In this document: one piece after another, positions 39,293 to 42,940 of the stretch
How the letters are laid out: each line of letters begins with the position of its first letter
How positions within the stretch are numbered: position 1 is the first letter of the stretch
Assembly: GCA_030697665.1 (NCBI GenBank)
Contig: JAUYPJ010000122.1
Location: 1-42,940, forward strand
Reading direction: 5' to 3'
Origin: Candidatus Omnitrophota bacterium
GTDB lineage: Bacteria > Omnitrophota > Gorgyraeia > Aquiviventales > Aquiviventaceae
DNA length: 42,940 nucleotides
The notes under the pieces: model-generated
Seen by the model: only the letters and a program-made list of their open reading frames with translations
Told to the model about the DNA's origin: nothing
Database searches by the model: none
Made by a program: the position numbers and the translations under genes

Positions 39293-39356
39293 ATGACGAC
39301 CGGTCACTGTATCATCCACTGCAGCGATCCGATCGACCTCCACAGCGGCCACCCAT

Positions 39357-39529
39357 AGGTTTGCCCCACGGTGTCGCTTCACCCCCAGAAATCGCGGAGC
39401 GATTTCGGGGACGCAGTCCCGGAAATGCTTCGCATTTCACTGGGCAAGGCGAAGCACATGGGGCAAACCTCAGCATGGGTGCCCCCAGGCTTAGGTTTCG
39501 AGCCTGAGAGGCGAGAAACCTGTGGGGGC
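39357..39529. repeat. Two nested palindromes upstream of the TPM gene
   Basis: First element: AGGTTTGCCCCA (39357) pairs perfectly with TGGGGCAAACCT (39459). Inside are GTGTCGCTTC/GAAGCACA-like stems, CCCAG/CTGGG, and hairpins GAAATCGC-gga-GCGATTTC and GAAATGC-tt-GCATTTC. Second element, 39481-39529: GCCCCCAG/CTGTGGGGGC outside AGGTTTCG/CGAGAAACCT. Between 39293 and 39841 I see no convincing gene apart from the doubtful ORF at 39610. Confidence 0.75.
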
Positions 39530-39646
39530 AGGCTCATCAGATGGAGAATTCCGGAACCAACTCCGCGAACGTCCTCTGCGTGGCGGTTCCGCTGGCGCTT
39601 TGATCGCCATTAAGCGTGGCACCACCAGTAACGCCTCCGTCTTTCT
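39527..39646. repeat. Cassette-border repeat, copy 4 (long form)
   Basis: About 120 bp matching 33697-33817 and containing the core CCAGTAACGCCTCCG. In the minus direction one frame reads GGVTGGATLNGDQSASGT and then ends in two stops; I treat this as incidental because the other long copy is shifted out of frame. Confidence 0.75.
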
Positions 39647-39879
39647 GGCACCTTCCCTGATATTTCAGGTCGCTCGAGGATAGACCACTCCTCGCCTTTA
39701 CGCATTGCCATGACACGGATCACGGCCTCATAAACCTTCTGTTCGTGTTCCTCTTGGAGCCCTCGCGGAGTCACCATCTCGGAGTGTCGCCTAAGCGTTG
39801 CGTTGGATACGCGGAATGTTTTCGCTTTCCTCAGTGCCGATTCAAAGACTCCAATCAAGCAAGAGCTCTTCCACCTCAA
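39610..39879 (-). CDS. Possible small protein after the 809-residue gene
   Basis: An open frame of 89 codons that begins with TTG inside the end of the 809-residue gene and stops inside the long repeat. The middle (RKAKTFRVSNATLRRHSEMV, then EEHEQKVYEAVIRVMAMRKG) has a plausible protein-like composition. Residues after PERRRR are repeat-derived. It may be a partner of the large protein or noise; I cannot identify a family. Confidence 0.3.
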   Translation of the reverse strand: MRWKSSCLIGVFESALRKAKTFRVSNATLRRHSEMVTPRGLQEEHEQKVYEAVIRVMAMRKGEEWSILERPEISGKVPERRRRYWWCHA

Positions 39880-42271
39880 TCTCTTGCGAAGACAGGGCGT
39901 CTCTTAAACGATGAATTTCAGCCATAACATCGGAGGGCCATTCTTCTCCTGGAGCAGCGATTAGCACTTCATCCGGCGCCAAATCTTCCGCGACTTGCCT
40001 GAGCTTATCAAAGTCGGAGCTCTTAAATCCTACAGGGCTGGACTTCACTTCGCCAATGATGACCCGGCAATTCCTGATAGCCACGATGTCGAGATCAGTG
40101 AAGGACCTAGTCTGATCACGTTTAAAAATATCCTGGCATGGCACAAACAGAAATGGGCCGTGCGGGGAGCTGTTCAGCTTATAGAGAGTGTGCAGAACCG
40201 CAAGCGTTCCGTGCTTCTTCAGTGCATTCCCGACCAAATCATTCAATTGAAACGACCACTCCGGGGCTAAGGGAAAGGAAAAGCGGAACAAGCACCCGTT
40301 ACAACGCATCTCCGATGACAGATCATCAACAACACGCCATTCGGTTGTGAAGCAGTGGGGACACCTCACCTTCGCCCCTTGCAGCATGATCTTCGCATTC
40401 AAAAGATGCTCTAACTCCTCATCGAATTCATCGCGTGCCTTCCAGTATCCGTCGTCCGGCCTCTTCTGCAACGCTTCGCTGCGTAGTTGGTTGAAAATAC
40501 TCCTGAGTCCTTTTCTTTGCATGATTTCCGGTTCAGGATCTGACACCGTAGGATCCTGAGCAAGCTCTTCGGCCAACTGGTCAATGCGCGGGCTTTTCGG
40601 TTCGATCGGTGTCGTATCCTTTGAGAAAAATGTTTCAATTCTCTCTTTGATCGCTTCGGCGCGCCGCTGGTTGTATTCACCGGGGCGACCAGCCATGCGA
40701 AGGAAAACGGTTCGCCAGAATGGATCCTCGAACCAACTACCTGCGGAGGCGACGTCTCCGAAGAGCCTCAAGAGGCCCTGCAAATAGCGCCCTTTGTCCG
40801 AGATTCTCATTTCAGTAAATTGCGGCTTCGGTTGCTGATGCTCTTCGCTGGTGTTGGTATATCGACGACCGAGGCAAGCGAAAATCATGGCCTCATCGGA
40901 GGGAATTTGAACTTCAAAAGCCTCATCCTCCACCTGCACGGCTACGCTCGGTACTCCACCATTCACTACACGAGACCCTCGCTGATTTCCGAACAGCGTT
41001 GGAGCGGCACATGATCGCTTGGGCAAGCGCCAATCCAGGTGCGTGAAGTGGGCGATAGACCTGCTGTAATCTCCCGAACGGTGTCGGACCTCCACATCCA
41101 CCATCCACCCCTGCTGGGGATGTCCGTTGGTCAAGAACGATGGGCGCGGAGACCCGGCTAGGCCACACCCATTCAGCAACGGAACCTGCTCGGTACGACG
41201 ACCTTCCACCCACGGACGCGATTCCATGTCTGGAGAGGGAAATTGATGAGAGGCGAGGCGCGCGATTCTGAAGTGAAAACCGAGCGCTTCCTGCATGACT
41301 TTCGCTACTCTGCTGAGTTCCTGGTCCTCAACGCTGTACGACACCACATTGCCGACTTGATCATGGTCACGTCCCCAAAAGGCCCGACGAATCCATTCGC
41401 TGGCCAGTTTGAGGAACTCCTCATCTTGAGCAAATTCCGCAGGCACCCAGAGGGTTTCCCGGCCGTTGAATAGCTCGGAAACAGCAGCGCGATTCCAGGC
41501 GTAAATGACGTCAAGCGGGCTGTCTCCCAAGACAAAATGGAAGCCACGCGCAAAATCATTCCATTTTGGACGGTAGACGCGCTGGACATACAACCGCGCT
41601 AAATCGATTGGACAGACGGGATCGTTCTCATGGGATGCCAACCTCCGCAACACCAATTTGTGAATATTTTCGCCTAGAACTACCTGCTTGGGTTGTAACT
41701 CTATCTCCTCATGGGGTACGTCCCGGAAAGCGTCGGCTATTCCAACTACGTTCGGTAGCGCACCGAAATTTCTGAGCACGAATCGGCGCTGAACCGTGTC
41801 TTCCCAAAAGTCTTTGATGCAGTAGAAGAATGCCCTGCGGCTCAGTTTCCTTGGATCGGCATGATGGAATCGAATAATATCGCTTGTTTCCAGGGCTCCG
41901 ATCTCTCCGCTGTGAATGGGATAACGTTGGCGTTCACCGCGTTCTCTGTTCTTTGGAGTAGGTTCGATGATCCTTACAGGGAGGATGGCCTTGTTGATTT
42001 TTCGTACAAGCGGGTCGGTGAGTGGCAGGAGGGAATAGATGATGTCGGGGTCAACGATGGTGAGCAGTTTCCACCAGTCTTCCTCGATAGTGTCTCCTGT
42101 GGTGGGAATGATCACGTGAAAGCGACCGCCCCACAGGCCGACACTGTAGCGGATGAGCTGATTAAGCTCATCGTCAGTTGTAGCGAGGGGATTAACTAGG
42201 AAGGCGATCCGTTTCGGTCTGGAGACAGTTGTGACGTTGAGGGTGGTTTGAATTGGAGTTTCCTGGTCCAT
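39842..42271 (-). CDS. Large uncharacterised protein with zinc ribbon and PD-(D/E)XK-like nuclease end
   Basis: An 809-residue protein I do not recognise. The N-terminus (RPKRIAFLVNPLATTDDELN, then GGRFHVIIPTTGDTIEEDWW and LLTIVDPDIIYSLLPL) looks like a Rossmann-type or glycosyltransferase-like fold. The middle part is without known motifs. Near residues 640-670 a zinc ribbon is visible: VRCPHCFTTEW and MRCNGCLF (C-x2-C twice). It is followed by a probable nuclease core, FTDLDIVAIRNCRVIIGEVK (D...E-x-K), which matches the PD-(D/E)XK metal site. Base composition is clearly AT-richer than in the neighbours, suggesting horizontal transfer. Such architectures occur among anti-phage proteins, but no partner gene is proven. 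Start at the ATG at 42271; no good ribosome site. Confidence 0.8.
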   Translation of the reverse strand: MDQETPIQTTLNVTTVSRPKRIAFLVNPLATTDDELNQLIRYSVGLWGGRFHVIIPTTGDTIEEDWWKLLTIVDPDIIYSLLPLTDPLVRKINKAILPVRIIEPTPKNRERGERQRYPIHSGEIGALETSDIIRFHHADPRKLSRRAFFYCIKDFWEDTVQRRFVLRNFGALPNVVGIADAFRDVPHEEIELQPKQVVLGENIHKLVLRRLASHENDPVCPIDLARLYVQRVYRPKWNDFARGFHFVLGDSPLDVIYAWNRAAVSELFNGRETLWVPAEFAQDEEFLKLASEWIRRAFWGRDHDQVGNVVSYSVEDQELSRVAKVMQEALGFHFRIARLASHQFPSPDMESRPWVEGRRTEQVPLLNGCGLAGSPRPSFLTNGHPQQGWMVDVEVRHRSGDYSRSIAHFTHLDWRLPKRSCAAPTLFGNQRGSRVVNGGVPSVAVQVEDEAFEVQIPSDEAMIFACLGRRYTNTSEEHQQPKPQFTEMRISDKGRYLQGLLRLFGDVASAGSWFEDPFWRTVFLRMAGRPGEYNQRRAEAIKERIETFFSKDTTPIEPKSPRIDQLAEELAQDPTVSDPEPEIMQRKGLRSIFNQLRSEALQKRPDDGYWKARDEFDEELEHLLNAKIMLQGAKVRCPHCFTTEWRVVDDLSSEMRCNGCLFRFSFPLAPEWSFQLNDLVGNALKKHGTLAVLHTLYKLNSSPHGPFLFVPCQDIFKRDQTRSFTDLDIVAIRNCRVIIGEVKSSPVGFKSSDFDKLRQVAEDLAPDEVLIAAPGEEWPSDVMAEIHRLRDALSSQEIEVEELLLDWSL

Positions 42272-42735
42272 GAGGAGTATCGGTTGCCTGCTCGGCGTCT
42301 CCGTTGGCGTACTCGACGGGTTTGTTCAGCGTGGACAGGTCCACCACGGAAGGCTTTGCCGAACGCTACATGAGACAAGAAGCAGGAGGCGTCCCGAATG
42401 CGCCAGCCCAGGGTCAGCTAGGCGGGGCTATTTAGGCTGGCTCCGACCTTTCCGTTACTCATGTCGCATACACCCTCCGGCGACGTCTGAACTGCTTGAT
42501 CGTCCGAGAGGGAATCCATCGCTCAAACTCATCCTTGCGAAACCGCCCCGCCACAACGCCTGGCGGGCAGGCAGACGCCGCCGACTTTTCCGCCACAAAG
42601 CGTTGGCGGATTCGCCTTCGGTGGAAAAACCCGGGAGCTTGCCTGCCTGTGCCGTTGGCACGGCAGACAGGCCTTCCCTGGCCAAGAGAAGAGTCGACAT
42701 GACTCAAGAGAGCTCAAATGGAAAATACACGCAAC
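42272..42735. other. Intergenic spacer with clustered palindromes
   Basis: No gene found. Between about 42550 and 42680 there are several hairpins: a GCAGGCAG/TTGCCTGC outer pair, TTTTCCGCC/GGTGGAAAA, GTGCCGTTGGCAC, and a GCCTGCCTGTGCC/GGCACGGCAGACAGGC stem. They look like the branched palindromes seen elsewhere in the window but lack the GATGATCCCAC ends. Confidence 0.5.
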
Positions 42736-42940
42736 TCAGGCGCCGAGGAGCGTTCCCTGCGGGAGCGGCGTTTCGAGAAACCGTTGGAGGCCAAACTCCG
42801 AACCGCCGACCGTCAGGGTCTTGGCGGTCGCGTAGCGTCTGGCAAAGGACGTCAGTCCGGGCTGGGCCATCCGGCGCGAGCCGCTTTTGACCTCGATCGC
42901 CGTCACGCGCGCGCCCTTGCGCACCACGAAATCCACTTCC
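42736..42940 (-). CDS. DUF4143-type ATPase, C-terminal end (partial)
   Basis: The frame is open to the window edge. It reads EVDFVVRKGARVTAIEVKSG and then LTVGGSEFGLQRFLETPLPQ. This is the C-terminal nuclease-like domain found in AAA ATPases with DUF4143 (EVDFV...AIEVK, a PD-(D/E)XK-like core). The N-terminal ATPase part would lie outside the window. These proteins are often accessory genes; the function is unknown. Only about 67 residues are visible. Confidence 0.8.
   Translation of the reverse strand, partial: EVDFVVRKGARVTAIEVKSGSRRMAQPGLTSFARRYATAKTLTVGGSEFGLQRFLETPLPQGTLLGA

Noticed and set aside
39527..39646. The GGVTGGATLNGDQ reading frame as the end of a protein gene
   Set aside because: The other long copy (33697-33817) is out of frame at the same place, and no upstream coding region exists.

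Overview
The window is a GC-rich (by eye about 60-65 %) bacterial chromosome segment. Lipoproteins with clear lipoboxes, a PpiD/SurA-type chaperone, a PilT motor, LemA with a TPM-domain protein and a TIGR04073-like protein point to a Gram-negative, probably uncultured lineage. The gene set and the many short intergenic repeats remind me of high-GC Omnitrophota or similar candidate phyla. That placement is a low-confidence guess; no rRNA or tRNA gene is present to test it.

Layout. (1) 1-6739, minus strand: a DUF2029/GT87-like glycosyltransferase, a GT2 glycosyltransferase, a DUF2064 protein, hisG, a TPR lipoprotein and a split transketolase (N-terminal subunit, then the first 59 codons of the C-terminal subunit). 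(2) 6836-8434, plus strand: a PpiD/SurA-like isomerase. (3) 8633-24598, minus strand: a very long, tightly packed run, in transcription order purB, PEGA lipoprotein, purC, purS, purQ, pilT, purL, AbrB/RelE-type toxin-antitoxin pair, purF, purM, purD, purE, sua5, LMW phosphatase, rpiB, glyA, nrdR. A near-consensus promoter lies at 25034-25062. Together these genes encode most of IMP synthesis from PRPP (no purN/purT or purH in the window), plus C1 supply (glyA), pentose phosphate (rpiB) and a ribonucleotide reductase regulator (nrdR). (4) 25059-31723: CDF metal exporter, DsbD-like protein, TIGR04073-like protein, TPR protein, epimerase, GH1 glycosidase and an inositol-monophosphatase family enzyme. 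(5) 31853-33860: two small nucleotidyltransferase/partner modules on the plus strand, separated by copies of one repeat. (6) 33881-39292, minus strand: TPM protein, nucleotidyltransferase, LemA, patatin lipoprotein and FAD oxidase. (7) 39293-42940: palindrome-rich spacer, an AT-richer 809-residue protein with a zinc ribbon and a PD-(D/E)XK-like nuclease end, and the 3' end of a DUF4143 ATPase gene.

The most unusual property is the repeat landscape. Almost every gap holds one of three kinds of element: short tandem arrays of period 7 or 8 arranged as inverted repeats, with a different unit at each site; branched cloverleaf-like palindromes whose outer stem contains the start codon of the downstream gene (nrdR, sua5, purE, purB) and often the stop of the upstream gene; and a 35-120 bp repeat that delimits the toxin-antitoxin-like cassettes. 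Several of these elements also sit in frame inside conserved enzymes (GT2, DUF2029 glycosyltransferase, purC, purL) or supply coding sequence such as a lipoprotein signal peptide. The second candidate for novelty is the 809-residue nuclease-like protein.
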